Shown piece by piece: positions 29,577 through 40,611 of a stretch of DNA of 64,000 nucleotides; position 1 is the first letter of the stretch; the number at the start of each line of letters is the position of its first letter. The DNA comes from Trichomonas vaginalis G3 (taxonomy: Eukaryota > Parabasalia > Trichomonadida > Trichomonadidae). Where the stretch lies: NCBI RefSeq assembly GCF_026262505.1, contig NC_067205.1, positions 14,322,001 to 14,386,000 of the forward strand. Direction: 5' to 3'. The notes under the pieces were generated by a model, which worked only from the letters and a program-made list of their open reading frames with translations, ran no database searches and had not been told where the DNA came from. The position numbers and the translations under genes are program-made.

Positions 29577-30279
29577 GGTAGACAACTTCTTTATGTCTAG
29601 AAAATTCTATCTTGCCTTTTATTTTTTTCTCGCTGTGAAACGTATTCGGTCTTTTTTTAAAAATTAATTTTTTGTTAGAGATAAGAGCTAAAACTTTGCA
29701 GACAACTCCCCCATGTCTAGCAAATTTAACATTCGTCTCCCATTTTTATATATTTGGTTTAGAATGTTCGAAAATGCGTAATATGGTCATTAATATTAAT
29801 TGAAAAGAACCTTGAATTAATTCAATCTGATCTCACAAAATATTTTAAATTACAAACTTTGTAGTTTGAATAGATAATTAGTATTAAACTCAAATAACTA
29901 GTTTATTTTTGAATAAAAATTATTTGAATTTATTCAATTTTGTGAATTTTCCTTCAAAAATCAAGTTTAAATATCTTATTTGCCATATAATTATAAATAC
30001 AATGAAACATATTCGAAATTGAAAAGAACGACTTTTTCTGTTCTTTCAATCATTCAATTTGAATTTTGCAATATTGGATTTCTCATTAAATAGCTATTAA
30101 AAACAACAAGCAATTTAACTTACATTCAAATTTATTTGTGTTATATTCAATCTTCTCAAAACTTATAATTTTCGGCTATAGCATGATTATATGCTATATA
30201 ATATAATAAACCTATAATAGTATCATTCTTTCAATTATTTGAAGAGAAAACCGAAAAAATCTATTTTCGGTCTATAACA
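29577..30279 (-). repeat. Right terminal inverted repeat of the IS481-like element
   Basis: Reverse complement of 2342-3044, ending GGTCTATAACA. It contains a single unexpanded 121-bp unit plus the diverged first unit (GACAACTCCCCCATGTC). Confidence 0.8.
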
Positions 30280-30294
30280 AGAAAATAAACTAAC
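30280..30294. repeat. 15-bp target site duplication, right copy
   Basis: AGAAAATAAACTAAC, identical to 2327-2341. Confidence 0.85.
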
Positions 30295-31654
30295 GAATCC
30301 CTCAAAATTGAGAGGATAATCCTCCTCCTCTCAAATAAACGTACATACGGGTGCACCCTTAATACTTTGTGTAATTGACTCAAAATTGTTATGGGTTTAC
30401 AAAAAAACGGGCGATGTAAACGGTTTTACTCAAAATATCTTACTCAATTTATCTCATTCATTTAATATTTTGATAATTCAGCAAATTCCTAAATGGATAT
30501 ATCAATACATTTCATATTTGAATGAAAGCATTCAATAATTTTATCTTATAAAATTCAATTCATTACAGTCTATCTCATTAAATAAAACAAAAGATTAATC
30601 AACAAATGAAACATTCCTTGTCTTATCAATAATAATATATTTTTAAATTTCAAAATCAAGTTTAATAAATTAATTTGAATTAATAAAAACTGTTATTTAA
30701 AGCTAGCGCAACTTAAATAGTTGTGACGTTTTCTAACTGTTCCACAAACTTCTTGAATTGTTGTTTTATGAATTCTTTCAATATTGATATTATGAGGAGA
30801 AGAAGATAATATGTTAACAGGAAATCTTTATTTCTATCTATTACAAGCGTGGAAGATAATATTTTGATATAGAGTGATTTCTTTGATAAATTCGTAATTT
30901 TCTAAAATAATGGTTATAATCTTCGAACTTTTATTATTGAAAATCTAAATGATTCAGATAATTTAAATGATTCGTGGTACTAATGTTTTGTTATTATTTC
31001 ACTATATTTTATTTGGAAAAATTATTTCCTTCTTTTTATTTGCTTTCAGCTGCTATATGAATGATTCGTTGTAACAGTCTTATGAGTTAATCCAAATAAA
31101 ACAATCATTTGTCGAATTTGAGTTTCTTGATTAAAATTAGATTAATATTCGGTATTTTTGGTGCATAAATATACAACATAGATCCTTTGTATAAATTACT
31201 GGTTAATCAATATAAAAATTGTTCAAAGTATATTGATTCACATGTTATTTTCATAAAAAAAAGTAAATTATATTTTCAAAATCTTTTTATGAAAAAGTAG
31301 CATTATAAATTTATGTGTTTGAATATTAATTGGTTTTAAAAGGTTGGCAGGTAAAATTGAATATTGATTCAAAATTAGTTATATTTCAAGAAATTTTAAC
31401 CCAAACCAGTTATTTATTTTAAAATTACATTATATTTTTATTTGAAAAATTCTATTTTGCAAGATTTTTACATGTTTATGTTTATGCATTGTTAATGAAA
31501 CGTTTATAATGCAAATATGTATACAATCTTATTTGCATCAAAATATTTTTAAGGAATTGAAAAGAATTTTATTTAATAATATTTTATTTATAGAATTTGC
31601 ATATATCATATGCATAGACATATTGAATTGTAAACATGAGAACACTAATTACAT

Positions 31655-31885
31655 TAACTTGTCGTTCAAATTATTGCATCGAGAAAAAAGTGCTATAAAT
31701 TTACTCAATTAGTTTACAAACGTAAATATTTGGCATAAACTTTACGTTTGTAAACTAATTTGGTAAACTCGTAGTTCAAATTATTGCATCGAGAAAAAAA
31801 GTGCTATAAATTTACTCAATTAGTTTACAAACGTAAATATTTGGCATAAACTTTACGTTTGTAAACCAATTTGATTAAATTTAGT
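31655..31885. repeat. Tandem duplication with a 17-bp-stem hairpin
   Basis: Two units of about 107 bp, each containing TTATTGCATCGAGAAAAA, AGTGCTATAAATTTACTCAA and the hairpin arms TTTACAAACGTAAA and TTTACGTTTGTAAA around a TATTTGGCATAAAC loop. The second unit's outer arm differs slightly (AAACCA instead of AAACTA). Confidence 0.75.
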
Positions 31886-32342
31886 AAATTTTAGTTCGAA
31901 TGCAAGTTTTCTCGGTAAATCATTTTTTAGACCTCAAATGAGATGTATGATCATATGAGTCACATATGATTTAATCCGAATATGTGTGAGAATTGAGTTT
32001 AAAACGAAGTTTATTTTTTGGACTATATTTCGCCATTTTAAAATGTGTAATAATGATATAATTCGCATGAAATTGAAAAATATTGACTGGATGTGTAATG
32101 GTTTTATAATTGCAATGTTGATTTGATCGAATTTAAATGAATATTTAACGCGATGAAATTTCGAATTGCTCAAATGTCTGTAATTCATATATGGTGCACA
32201 TATTAATATTACATTTCGTTGATATTTACCACATAAACCTTTAAATATTAAGTCATTTTAAAGTTATATGCGATTTAGTTCCAAAATGCACGTTTAGAAA
32301 AAGACGATAACGATTAAATTACAAAATCGATAACGATAACGA

Positions 32343-32600
32343 TTAAATTACAAAATCGATAACGACCCTAGAATTTTTCATTTCTTCACGCTTCATTGCG
32401 AGCCATCTATTCTTACAATTAGTGTTAGTTCTACCTTTAAAGAATTGCGATATTGTTTGCCATTTAGTTTCAACAATTAATTTCAAAAATCTTAATTCTG
32501 CAATAAGTGTATTTAATTGTAGCAAATTTAATGATCCTTCGTCATGCTTAGCAATTTGGAACTCATAAATTAATGATTTCTTCAAGTAAAATTCTGCATT
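32343..32600 (-). pseudogene. Myb-like DNA-binding domain fragment (host)
   Basis: The C-terminal part reads KWQTISQFFKGRTNTNCKNRWLAMKR, which fits the last two helices of a Myb/SANT repeat (W..I...F.GRT...CKNRW). Trichomonads carry a large Myb family in which this repeat closes the DNA-binding region. There is no ATG at the head of the frame, only a TTG, and a stop lies just upstream, so the first repeat is missing. It is probably a decayed gene piece, with its orientation pointing away from the cyclase. Confidence 0.45.
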
Positions 32601-33295
32601 ATTTCAAAAGTCAATAATTCTCTAGTAACTTTTCTTCAAACCCTAACCATTATATTATATGTATAATGGAGAATAATTGCAAAGAAAGATAGCCGAATTT
32701 ACTGGGTAGTTCTTGTGATGCGAAATAATTGCAAATTAACACATAGTTTTAACAGCATCAATCTCTTTTTGCTCTCATTTAAATGCATTCGCACACTTTA
32801 ATTTTGAAATATAAGAGTTTTGGAAATTATCAAATTTATCTGCTCAAATACTATAGATCTTCATAAGTGTTAATAGAATCATTAGCCTTACATATAGTGT
32901 TTAATATAATGATGCACATTATACTGGGATTCATTCCTTATTCATCTAGTTATTATAAGATTTACAACCCCATGAAAATTTAAAATTTTGTCAAAAATAG
33001 TGAATGTACCTTTATTTAGACAAAAAGTCGGACCTTATATTTTATCAATTACACCTAATAAATTGTGATTCAAAAATTGCTTCAAAATTTTTTGAGTACT
33101 TCAATTCGATCAAATTTTAATCCACCTTTCTTAAAACAATTTGATTAAACTATATCTAAAGGTGGATTAAAATTTGGAACTAAAATAACAATTCAAGGTG
33201 AAAGAAAAATAATGTTTCAAATAATGAGTGAAACAATGAATTGAACAATTTCATAAATTTTAAATGATCGAATTACGCAAACATTGTCACTGCAT

Positions 33296-33379
33296 GTCTC
33301 CCAGAATGAGACAATCTTCCGCATTCATAACTTGAATGCGGAAGTTTGACCGACAAGAGTGCACAATACACTCTTGTCG
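33296..33379. ncRNA. Three consecutive hairpins, possible structured RNA
   Basis: GTCTC-CCAGAAT-GAGAC is followed by CTTCCGCATTCA-TAACT-TGAATGCGGAAG (12-bp perfect stem). CGACAAGAGTG-CACAATA-CACTCTTGTCG (11-bp perfect stem) follows at once. It lies about 250-330 bp downstream of the cyclase stop. No known RNA family was recognised. A transcribed structured RNA, a terminator-like structure or a transposon footprint are all possible. Confidence 0.35.
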
Positions 33380-33626
33380 ATCTAAATGTATCTTACAATC
33401 AAAGACACTTTCATACAATCTTTTCGAAGTTAAAAAAAAATTAATTATTTCTTTCTTTTGTTTATTAAATCGCCTTACTCACGTACTAATCTCTTTTAGA
33501 GACTCTATCGGAACTCTAATGTCAGGCTTTTTAAGGATTTTACGCTGTACATATTCCATAAAAACATAAGATAGTTTAAATAATAACTTTAAGAATGAAA
33601 AAAACAAAAATAATAATAAAATAAAT

Positions 33627-36600
33627 TCATTTCTTAGCTGTGTCAGCAATATTAAGTGCAAATGAACCTTCGAACTCGGTTTTCTCCCTAATTGTAACGA
33701 AATATGTCAATTGGTTACCTTTACCTTTCAGATAAATTTCACCTCTTTCTTGGATCTCGAAATCCAAATTTTCAATCAATTCCTTAGTTGCACCTGATAT
33801 TTGCACATTACCAGGAACATCTGTTGATTGCAAACGGGCTGCAACGTTGATAGGATCACCAATAATATCGAAAGTTGGTTTATCTGTTCCCAGGACACCA
33901 CCAATTAACGGTCCTTCTGAGTTAACACCAATTCTCACTTCGAGTGATGAGTTTAACTTCATGTTAATCTCATCCATCGACTTTTGACACTGAATTGTGC
34001 ATCTAACAGCATCTTCTGCATTTTTCGGTGTCTGGTTGTCTGGATCTTGGAACAAACCGGCTGCTGCCATATAGACATCACCGATAAGTTTGATTTTTGT
34101 TATCGACTCGTATCCAGAAACAATTTTGTCAAAAGTGGCAAAAACAAGTGACAAATTTGACATGATTTCTGACGGTGTCAAAGTTGCAGTGTAAGTAGAG
34201 AATTTAACGATATCAATAAAGAATATTGTTGCAGATGGTATCGAGAAAGAGATATCAGTTTCACCTCTATTTAGTCTAATAACGATATCTTTTGGCAAAA
34301 TCTGATACAAGAGCTTTTCGGACTTTGCTTTAGCTTCTTCTGCATCTTGTCTCTTTTTAATTTCATCGGCTTCATTTGTTAAGATAAAACAAATTGATGT
34401 AAATTCCGATGAGCTCGAATCATCCTTATCGTTCATAGCTATAGCAGTAACGGCGAAAGGAATAGTCTCTCCAAGCTCATTTACCAACTCAACGTGGTCT
34501 TGCCATACCGGGGAACCTTGGCCCGACATCATCAAGTCAATAGCCAGGTTAAAACGCTGCTGATCCTTATCAACTACGAAGTTTGCGATATGCTGACCAA
34601 GCATCTGGTCAGGGGTGCAGTCTAAGTTCTGAGTTACGCTTGTATTAATAATTTCGATAATTGAATTTTGGGTTGTGATGATAATACACTCACTTGCATC
34701 CATAACTATCGATTTACTAATAATCATCTGCTCAGCCTTCGATGATTTCTTCGTATGTGTGAAGAAATCCATAATTTCAGGAGTATCTACTATTGTTTGA
34801 GGTGAAATATGCTTAAAGCACATTAACAATAGTTTGTAGTTCTCATTTAAGAAATATTGGAATAGCCATGGCGTTGAAAACATGATCATTGTCAAAACTA
34901 ATCCGACAATTGTCAAAATAAGAATGAGTTCTGTGTCTTTGTTGTATTTATCTTCGATTATATCTCTCATTCTCGTTGTTGCTGCAATAACTTTCGGATA
35001 GAAATGATACTGTAAGATGTGAGCAACATTTCCTGATACTTCATTATTAATTGCTCCTTTGTAGTTTCCTGGATTCTTCAGGATATCATTCACCATGTTT
35101 TTGAAAATAGTTATTTGTTGTTCTAATCCAGCACATGCGTACATATCATGTACGGATACTGGATCTCTTCCTAAACTACAGCTTTCTTTTAATTGATAAT
35201 TATCCATTGTATCATCATAACCTGTCATTTTTTCTACGTTTTCATCACCATCAACAATTTTCTTGTTGCTTTCTAATAATTGTTTCAAATCTTTGTTCGC
35301 TCTGTCCTCGAGAACATCTGTTGACATGATTTGTTGTGGTAATGATCCATTCAACAAAATCAGATTGACAACGTTGTTTCCGATTTGTGTTGCAGCTAAA
35401 ACTCTTTCGCAACTCAAGTAATACCATTTATACATCATTGTCAAATCTTCATTTAATGACCACGCCAACCAACAAATAACACAAAAAACAGCAATGACAG
35501 AGAATAAACTTAAGAAGAAAGCTTTCGCGATATGATCCATGATCTTTGATTCTTTGCATTTTGTATTAGTGTTATTTGTTATTCCATCATGTTGTGATTC
35601 TAAAATTAATGGTTTCTTGCAATCTTCTTTAATATTATTTGGCAAACTCAACAACATTTGTAATGTTTTGTTGACAAATGCATTATATGTGTTAATAATA
35701 ATTAAAGCAGGAACACAACTGAAAAAAAAGATAACAATGGATCCAATAATTGCCCATAATTTGTAGTACTTAGTGTATGGAGCTGCTTTATCAACATTGT
35801 ATTTCAAAATGGATTGTAAAGAAACCGTCGAAGTTTCTGACAAAACAAAAGTGTTTGTCAAAATCTGGCAAAATTCATTTGTTGCATAAAGATTCTCATA
35901 ATTAACATTGAGAGCCAAATCACCTGCAAACTGGTTCTTGAAGAAATTGATGACAATGATTTGGTCTTTGACAGTTGCGGATAAATCTTGTGATGGTTTT
36001 CCTTTTGTGCAGACTTTAAGTACTGATGAATCCTTTAACAAATTACTTGCAATTGTATAAACATTTTCTGTTGTTGCTAAAGTGGCAAAACTGTCAAATA
36101 AAGTCCACAAACTTTTGTCAGAAAAATCAATTGCGTAATAAATTTTCTGAGGATAAGTTAATTAATCATTAACAACAGGTTTTGTTGTTTTTTCATCAAT
36201 AGTTATATTACCAAGAATAGCTGTTGAATCATCATATCTATTAACAGTTTTTGCCCAGCCCATCAATATATAGAAATTAGCGTAATGAGTGAAGAAAAGA
36301 GAATAAACTTGTGAACGAATATCATAATAAGATCCTTTTCTCCATTCAACATGTTGCATGAAATAAACATAGAAACCAATGAAAACAGGGAAAACAGAAA
36401 TAATAATTAACGTTGCTGCTCCTACAATTAACTTAGCTTGTATTGGTTTCATACCCATTACACCATGATGGAGTGCAAGTCTTACTTTCGAATCTCTCAA
36501 GTATTTCTTACAAATCATTTCTTGATGTTCGAAATCAATTGATAAACTATCAAAACTCATACCAGAATTAGAATGAGATCCAGAATTTTCTGAAACACTT

Positions 36601-36761
36601 CTATTAGTTTTATCATCATAACCACTTCTTCTAATAACTCTTCTTCCTTGTGGATCTAATATTTTGTCTTTAGGATATCTCGGGAACTTATTAACAACAC
36701 TTCTAAATGAAATATCAACATTGAAATTCTTTCCATTTCCTATGTATTCAGCTTTGACATA
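33627..36761 (-). pseudogene. Host adenylyl/guanylyl cyclase, C-terminal half
   Basis: A class III nucleotidyl cyclase of the large trichomonad membrane family. In order: a helix near LIIISVFPVFIGFYVYFM, another near IIGSIVIFFFSCVPALIIIN, one near FFLSLFSVIAVFCVICWLAW and one near LILTIVGLVLTMIMFSTPWL. A PAS-like domain follows (SECIIITTQNSIIEIINTS...), then the catalytic domain with FFIDIVKFSTYTA, KLIGDVYMAAAG (the two metal-binding Asp) and PTFDIIGDPINVAARLQ. One in-frame TAA (36162-36164) interrupts it. A 30-nt GTTGTT...CCTCAG stretch spanning that stop could alternatively be a short intron. The half ends at the mariner at 36762; the N-terminal half is at 44805-46215 on the other strand. 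Confidence 0.85.
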
Positions 36762-38060
36762 TAGGGTGTCCAAAGGTGCGTTTAGCACAGCGCTCTATAT
36801 GAGACTATTAAAGGAGATATATGCTGATTATAAATATATAATAAAAAATATGAATATATGTATATGATGAGTATGTTGTATTTTGGCGCCATGCCGGGAT
36901 ATAAAATGAATTTTGAGACAAGAGGCGGTTTCGCGGGAAATTTTGGCGGGATTTTTTTCATTTTTTTAATGAATCATAAAGAAAACATCCTCGCTCTTGC
37001 AAAAAAATGCAAAGACTGTAAAAAAATCTACGAGACATTGGTAAAATGCTTCGGTATGGATGCTCCTAGCTATTCCACTGTAACGTATCATGTTAGGATG
37101 TATCACTTCATGAACAAAAAGGCGCCCATCATAAAAATTGACAAAAAATCGCCGGATCAAAGAAAAATCAAAGCAATTCTTCAAGCGCTAGATGAAGACC
37201 CAAGAGCATCACTCAGAAGGATAGAGGAGATGACAAAGATACCAAGTACAACAGTCAGTTATTATCTGCACAATTATTTGAACTACAAACTAGCGTATAC
37301 ACGTTGGGTTCCGCACAACCTTAATTCAGTTCAAAAAAAATCTAGAGTCCAATCTTCGAAAGAGCTCCTCTCTATATTGGGTGCGTATCAATCCAAGAAG
37401 TTTCGCAGTAACAGGGGACGAGTCTTGGTTTCAATATGCAACAGAAGCCAAAATCATGTGGATCTCGAAGGATGAAAATCCGCAAACATTCCCGAAGAAA
37501 AAAATTGACACACCAATGATGATGTTGTCGGTTTTTTGGGGCGTGAATGGCATCATCGCAATTGATATTCTTCAAAAACCTAATACGATGAATTCTCAGT
37601 ATCTAATTGACAATGTTCTTACTCAAATTATCAATTCTGATGAGTTTGAGAAATCCAAACAACAAAAACAAAAGTTTGCAATTCATTTTGATAATTCAAG
37701 AGTTCACAAAAGTCATAAGGTAATGAATTACTTGGTGGAAAACAATGTCAAAGTTGTTCCAAACCCAATTTATTCACCTGATATTGCACCCTCTGATTTT
37801 TATTTATTCGGCACGCTAAAAAAGAGAGCTGAAGGACGCGAATTCGCGAGTCCAGATGATCTTGAAAATTTTGTAAGAGAGCAATTTGAGCAATTTTCTC
37901 ATGATGATTTAAAGCGCGTCTTTCAAGCCTGGATCGATCGCTGCGAACGCGTGATTGAATCCAATGGTGATTATATTTAAATAAACTTTATATATATGTA
38001 ACTTGTTTATTTCTATTCGCAGTATTCAGGTTTGTGCTAAACACACCTTTGGACACCCTA
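36762..38060 (+). mobile_element. Mariner transposon copy 2 (Tvmar1-like), 1299 bp
   Basis: Inverted ends TAGGGTGTCCAAAGGTGCG and ...CACCTTTGGACACCCTA, with TA on both sides (36760-36761, 38061-38062). It is near-identical to copy 3 (46216-47514), which is in the opposite orientation. The left flank is the host cyclase gene and the right flank is a Polinton gene, which cannot both be the original insertion site. This points to exchange between copies 2 and 3. Confidence 0.95.
36858..37980 (+). pseudogene. Mariner transposase (copy 2), one frameshift
   Basis: D,D34D-type mariner transposase. The N-terminal DNA-binding part (36858 onward) includes a helix-turn-helix-like region (ASLRRIEEMTKIPSTTVSYY). 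The catalytic part (37381-37980) has TGDESWFQY, HFDNSRVHKSH and SPDIAPSDFYLFG, with the last two Asp separated by 34 residues. The two parts are offset by one base near 37380 (ATTGGGTGCG), a change shared exactly with copy 3. So it either arose before the copies separated or is tolerated. The product as read is not one protein. Confidence 0.9.
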
Positions 38061-38256
38061 TACTGAAGTAGCTGAAGTTAAACAAACTCCAACACCTTCG
38101 CCAAAACCAACGCCTTCACAAGCAAAACCTTCAATGACTCCTGAACCTATGGAAGTACAAACTCCTGTTCAAAAGTCAACTCCTAAACCGACTCCAACAT
38201 TTAAACCAGAACCTACTCCTCAAATAAATCGTAAAACTCCTGCGTTTCCTTACTGA
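38061..38256 (+). pseudogene. P2 Pro-rich membrane protein, C-terminal tail
   Basis: Encodes TEVAEVKQTPTPSPKPTPSQ and the following Pro/Thr-rich tail, matching 27680-27858 in P1 with one extra TPSPKP repeat. The N-terminal, membrane-spanning portion is at 47517-47779 on the opposite strand, beyond mariner copy 3. Confidence 0.75.
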
Positions 38257-38304
38257 AAAAATAACGTTATTTTTATTTAATATTATAATTTTTATTTGAT
38301 TGAA

Positions 38305-38541
38305 ATGACGACTAAAGTCACTGAAGCAATGAAACAAAAGTTTTTGGTAGAATACATTAAATCAGGAACTATTCCAGAAGGTTTTTACATTCATACTATG
38401 AAGGATGGTAGAGTTCAGTTTAGAAAGATAAAGCAACCATTAGATAGAGAAGGAATTTTGAGAAAGATTAAACTTCATGAGGACAACATTGCTGAACTTA
38501 GGAAGAAGTTAGAAGAGTTGGAGAAAGGAAGTGAGTTATAA
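38305..38541 (+). CDS. P2 small helical protein, 78 aa
   Basis: Differs from the P1 copy (27907-28143) by a single conservative residue in LDREGILRKIK. It has the same C-terminal leucine-heptad helix. It looks whole. It sits between the Pro-rich gene and the palindrome box. Confidence 0.55.
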   Translation: MTTKVTEAMKQKFLVEYIKSGTIPEGFYIHTMKDGRVQFRKIKQPLDREGILRKIKLHEDNIAELRKKLEELEKGSEL

Positions 38542-38558
38542 AGCAATGAATTCAACAG

Positions 38559-38607
38559 GGTGAAAAAAGAGGTGAAAAAAGAGGTGAGATCTCACCACTT
38601 CACCTAA
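38559..38607. promoter_or_regulatory. Palindrome box before the P2 106-aa gene
   Basis: GGTGAGATCTCACC at 38583-38596, preceded by two GGTGAAAAAAGA units. It lies 98 bp before the ATG at 38694, with a T-rich run between (TTTTTTATTTTATTTTTATA). Confidence 0.6.
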
Positions 38608-38693
38608 ATTTATTTTTGTGCTATGTTTTCATACGTGTGAGGGTGGTGATATCATTAATTTTTAAGTTTATTTTTTATTTTATTTTTATATAA

Positions 38694-39014
38694 ATGACGA
38701 AAACTATTGAGATAACAAACTACAACGGTCATGAGTTCAAGAATTTGTTCTTCGTTCCTCGTGAAAATACATTCTATCAGATACGAGGGAGAAAGGGTAA
38801 AGTTAGTTTGAGCGTTTATGACAACAAACATAATGGGAGATATATAAAAGCAATAGATACAAACGGTAAGCGTGTTTCATTAGCTTTGTCAAAACTTACT
38901 AACATTTATTTTGACAGTGACTTTGACCTATATGAAGAAGAAAGTGAGTCAGAAGATTATGAGCTGTTATGTGAAGCACAGCAATGGGAGGAGTTGCAAT
39001 ACTTTTGTAAGTGA
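38694..39014 (+). CDS. P2 terminal accessory protein, 106 aa (HNH-tail-like domain)
   Basis: A near-copy of the P1 left-end protein (6585-6905), differing in a short central patch (YDNKHNGRYIKAI instead of YEGMKNGKFIQAY). The patch version here is closer to the HNH protein's tail (…YSKDYINITDVEGRR). It looks whole. Its place inside the terminal repeat means an element would normally carry two copies, one at each end. Confidence 0.6.
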   Translation: MTKTIEITNYNGHEFKNLFFVPRENTFYQIRGRKGKVSLSVYDNKHNGRYIKAIDTNGKRVSLALSKLTNIYFDSDFDLYEEESESEDYELLCEAQQWEELQYFCK

Positions 39015-39019
39015 GAACG

Positions 39020-39194
39020 TTTATTTTTTACATTAGTGAGGTGAAGTGGTTGGTGGCTTTGTAAATATTTAAGGTTAAGTTAGTGTTGTCGTTTGTGTTG
39101 TAAAATATACGTTAATGGTTTTGTAAAGTGTCAAACCGTTATCTTGGGTAAGGTGGAACGCAGTGCCGCCGTACCCAAGATAGGGATACTAACT
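39020..39194 (-). repeat. Polinton P2 terminal inverted repeat
   Basis: Matches the P1 ends (GGTGAAGTGGTTGG, AAAATATACGTTAATGG, AAAGTGTCAAA) but has its own subterminal stem: ATCTTGGGTA (39142-39151) and TACCCAAGAT (39173-39182) around a core with GGTGGAACGCAGTGCC. The outermost bases ATACTAACT are shared with P1. The other P2 end is outside the window. Confidence 0.85.
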
Positions 39195-40611
39195 GGGTTT
39201 AGAATATAAATCTCAGAATGAACCAAAAGTTCTTGTCAATTGCAAGAAAAAAGAAATATTAGGCCAGTTTAAAGAAGGTTGTCCATCTGATTGGAAATCT
39301 AAAACATGGCTTTTTACGCGCACAGATTCGATTACACTGGAAATGTTCAGACTTATAATATATGAGCTTGATTTTGTTTATTGCAGATCTATGAACGATA
39401 GAGCTTTATGCGTGTTTAACAGTGCAAACTGTGTTACAGCTATGCATAACATAATCAGCGGTAAAATAGGGATAAAGAAAGAGCAACTTAATAATAATAT
39501 TGTTCATATAATAAAGAAAGAATTACCTTTCAAAAAATGCGATCTAGAAATTCGAATTGATGGAGATGAAGGATGCAATTTTAAGAGGTTTTTAGTAAAA
39601 CCTTGTCTTAAATGCGGTATCAGGAACCAAAATGCATATTGTTATGCAATTGTCATCATTCAACTTTTCACTTTTATTCCAGAACTCAAATCTCGATTGA
39701 ATGAGATTCTTTTAAAATGCATTTCATTTTATGATTCTATGACAAAAAACAATCATCAAATAAAAGAAATTAACGAGCAACAAAACACTGAAACTTCGGA
39801 AATGCAATCATGCCAATCTCGATATATTAATCCTCGTAACAGTGAAGAGAAAGATGAGTGGGATAAGTTGATTGAAAGTACAAGACCTTCACCTCCAGAT
39901 GAATGGGATGAATTGATTGCAGCGATGCAGAAGTCGTCTGCTAATATAAATCATCATAAAGTGGAAGAGGTATCCGTTGAAAAAGAAAATATCCCAAATT
40001 ATGAAATGACAGTCGAAGAAAACCATGCATATTTAACAATGCAATCCCTTTATGGTTTGATTAATCGCGGATTCAATAAATTGGGAAGAATTGACGTATT
40101 TCTTGATTGCTTTTACTGTGGTTTAGATCCAGATTTTCAAACTGATGAACCTATTGTTTTCATTGAAACTCTTTTTGAAATCTTTTCAAGAGTAAATGAA
40201 GAAGCAATAGGTATAAACTGCAGAGAATTTTACCATAATTTGGTCTATGCAACTGAGAACAAGTTATCCTTAAATTGGATATCGCATTCATATGATTGTC
40301 GACCAGAAAATGCTCCCGAATATTTATTTTTGGAGATTTTCGATTGCCAAACATGTTTAGTTCCCAGACATTTTTCTTTTAACTCAGAGATAACGTATTT
40401 CCCTGTTGCCTTCATCATGAATCCCCTATTTCAACATTATGCGCATTTTTATATTTTAATCAAATATAAAGAAGGAGCTTGGCATTATCTCAATGATTCC
40501 AATTACGAATTATGGCCTTTTTCCATAGTCAAGACTGATATTGAAAAGAATCTCAACAAAAACTATGCGTTTATTGGAGTTTACCAGAAACGTGAAAGGA
40601 TAAGAGCTTAG
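39195..40611 (+). pseudogene. Host USP-like ubiquitin hydrolase (family C19), cut at its N-side by Polinton P2
   Basis: The frame is open from the Polinton end (LGLEYKSQNEPKVLVN) through the first internal ATG at 39343 to the stop at 40609-40611. The Cys box is GIRNQNAYCYAIVIIQLFTF, matching the G/NxGNTCYxNSxLQ pattern with the catalytic Cys kept. The His box is HYAHFYILIKYKEGAWHYLND, with the His kept and a Trp-Tyr-Asp pattern. An acidic linker with two DEWD/EL repeats lies between. These enzymes remove ubiquitin. The coding start is missing from this side and should lie at the far end of P2 beyond the window. GGGTTT at 39195-39200 is the expected 6-bp duplication. Confidence 0.7.

Larger units (their letters stand above)
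2342..30279 (+). mobile_element. IS481-like DNA transposon with long TIRs, hosting a mariner and a Polinton
   Basis: The outer element of a nested stack. Its ends are TGTTATAGACC and GGTCTATAACA, the terminal inverted repeats run about 700 bp, and a perfect 15-bp duplication flanks it. It encodes one DDE transposase (4264 onward). Removing the mariner (about 1.3 kb), the Polinton (about 22.6 kb) and the expanded tandem array leaves an element of roughly 3 kb. TGT...ACA ends, long duplications and an rve-type catalytic domain fit the bacterial IS481 family and its eukaryotic relatives reported from trichomonads. The family call is inference from structure and motifs. The transposase is now cut twice, so this copy cannot be autonomous. 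Confidence 0.75.
30295..33626. other. A+T-rich spacer with hairpin clusters
   Basis: No complete gene. It holds a tandem pair of hairpin-bearing units (31655-31885), a 33-bp duplication with GATAACGATTAAATTACAAA near 32300-32365, a Myb-like fragment (32343-32600), an 18-bp inverted repeat (AAATTTTAATCCACCTTT with AAAGGTGGATTAAAATTT, 33112-33177) and three adjacent hairpins (33296-33379) downstream of the cyclase 3' end. Confidence 0.6.
38061..39194. mobile_element. Polinton P2, displaced right arm, broken
   Basis: This piece starts inside the Pro-rich membrane gene at the mariner's TA and ends in the terminal sequence ATACTAACT, followed by GGGTTT. The rest of P2 lies at 47515-64000. The arm was separated from the body by the apparent inversion between mariner copies 2 and 3. 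Confidence 0.85.

Noticed and set aside
36762-36788. ATG at 36788 as the start of a separate 208-residue protein
   Set aside because: That ATG lies in the mariner end; the frame is the interrupted cyclase gene running out of the transposon.
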